From positions 620,001 to 684,000 of the forward strand of contig BLAL01000016.1 of assembly GCA_015698045.1 (NCBI GenBank): 64,000 nucleotides of DNA. Reading direction: 5' to 3'. Position numbers and translations under genes: made by a program. The stretch is from Rhizophagus clarus (taxonomy: Eukaryota; Glomeromycota; Glomeromycetes; Glomerales; Glomeraceae). Under the pieces are notes generated by a model. That model worked only from the letters and a program-made list of their open reading frames with translations. It had not been told where the DNA came from and did no database searches. This document shows, piece by piece, positions 63,239 through 64,000 of the stretch (its first letter is position 1; each line of letters opens with the position of its first letter).

Positions 63239-64000
63239 ATTATTTTCTTTATTCAGAGTATTTAATAATAGGCTAAATATATAGCGAGAAAGATCAAGAA
63301 AAAAAATTATCTGAGAAAAAGGAAAGTAAAAAGAGAAAAAAATTCTCAGAAAGAAGAAATACCGTATTTGTATCCATTAAATTGCGGAAATATTGACTGA
63401 TTTGAGTTTAAATAATAGTAAAATTTACGACATTTTTTTTTATTGCAATTGATCATATGTTCTGTTACATGAGAATGATGAAAACGATTATGATGAAATT
63501 TAAACTCGCCTGAAATTAAGCAATAATAATTGCTAAGTATAATTAAATCATGATAAGATAATATTAAATTTATCCGCAGTTGATTTTAATAAACGATATC
63601 ATCATATAAAAAAAGGAATCATTAAAAAATAACAAATTTGTAGCCACCGTAATAAATAAATAAAGGAAGTCGTTATCAATTTTCGATGTTAACTAAAAAT
63701 AACTATAACTTTTGTTGAATAAATTGGTTCAAAGTTTAGAAACTTGTTCTTCCTATTTATTTTTATAAAAGTACCATGTCGAAGAAGACTCACATAAAAA
63801 TAATGAAGAAACATAGTAATAAAAAATTTTATAACTAGCAAAAATTCTTTAATATGCAATTTCTACATTTCGATGATCGACATATTCATGTAGAAATTAT
63901 CTTTCTCCAGTTCGTCTTACACGAAATCGGAAAGTCAACAATCAAATTTTATTTATAATCACATAATATTTTAATATCTCGGTCAAATTTTATAATATTT
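63239..64000. other. Upstream region of the Zn2Cys6 gene
   Basis: AT-rich sequence with a purine-rich leader at about 63285-63362, probably the 5' UTR and promoter of the transcription factor gene. No other gene is seen before the window ends. Confidence 0.5.

Overview
The window looks like nuclear DNA of a very AT-rich fungus. The best fit is an arbuscular mycorrhizal fungus of the Rhizophagus/Glomeromycotina type; this is inferred from gene content and style, not from a database match. Support comes from compact GT-AG introns of mostly 60-250 bp, long A/T homopolymers throughout, and fungus-specific genes (a Chs7-type chitin synthase chaperone, an Aim19-family protein, a Zn2Cys6 regulator, a PHO80-type cyclin). 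Nuclear genes for mitochondrial ATP synthase subunit e and Aim19 argue against the other very AT-rich fungi, the anaerobic gut fungi.

Layout. 1-5.9 kb: AT-rich DNA with two small inverted-repeat elements, then homopolymer-rich upstream DNA of a single-exon cyclin gene (5.93-7.35 kb, +). 7.4-20.5 kb: a desert of homopolymers and microsatellites with no supported gene. 20.5-30.0 kb: a gene-dense block with CHS7 (-), ATP synthase e (+), a UBA-UAS-UBX protein (-, 12 exons) and GFA1 (-, 8 exons). GFA1 makes the amino sugar for chitin and Chs7 lets chitin synthase leave the ER, so two chitin genes lie within 10 kb. 30.0-54.1 kb: a repeat compartment. 54.2-63.3 kb: a second gene block with an AIM19-family gene (+, apparent 1-nt homopolymer frameshift), an unrecognised 892-residue disordered protein (-) and a Zn2Cys6 transcription factor (-).

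The repeat compartment is the most unusual part. It holds a 1.13-kb near-perfect palindrome, a 160-bp MITE whose sister copy lies at 2.2 kb in the opposite orientation, and a 6.19-kb element with about 30-bp terminal inverted repeats and an 8-bp target duplication (33938-40130). That element contains minus-strand tandem units that look like 9-44-nt exons bounded by splice signals, a purine-only-like tract, a promoter-like CACGTG/TATAAATA pair, a GC-rich foldable segment, and a ~101-bp satellite. The satellite is interrupted by a poly-A-tailed retrocopy with its own 14-bp target duplication. Next comes a diverged plus-strand version of the same mini-exon repeats (40.7-41.8 kb), a 537-bp foldback, and a dead LINE (about 42.95-51.24 kb) with ORF1 RRM/zinc-knuckle and RNase H remnants.

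Nested in the LINE's RNase H region is a 2.82-kb TIR element with a 10-bp target duplication (46932-49755). It carries 14 tandem ~119-bp units, each a ~41-nt exon-like core preceded by a polypyrimidine tract plus TAG and followed by GTAAGG. Recurring splice-bounded mini-exon satellites inside two different TIR elements are the best candidate for something undescribed here. All exon models were made by hand from splice signals and reading-frame continuity.
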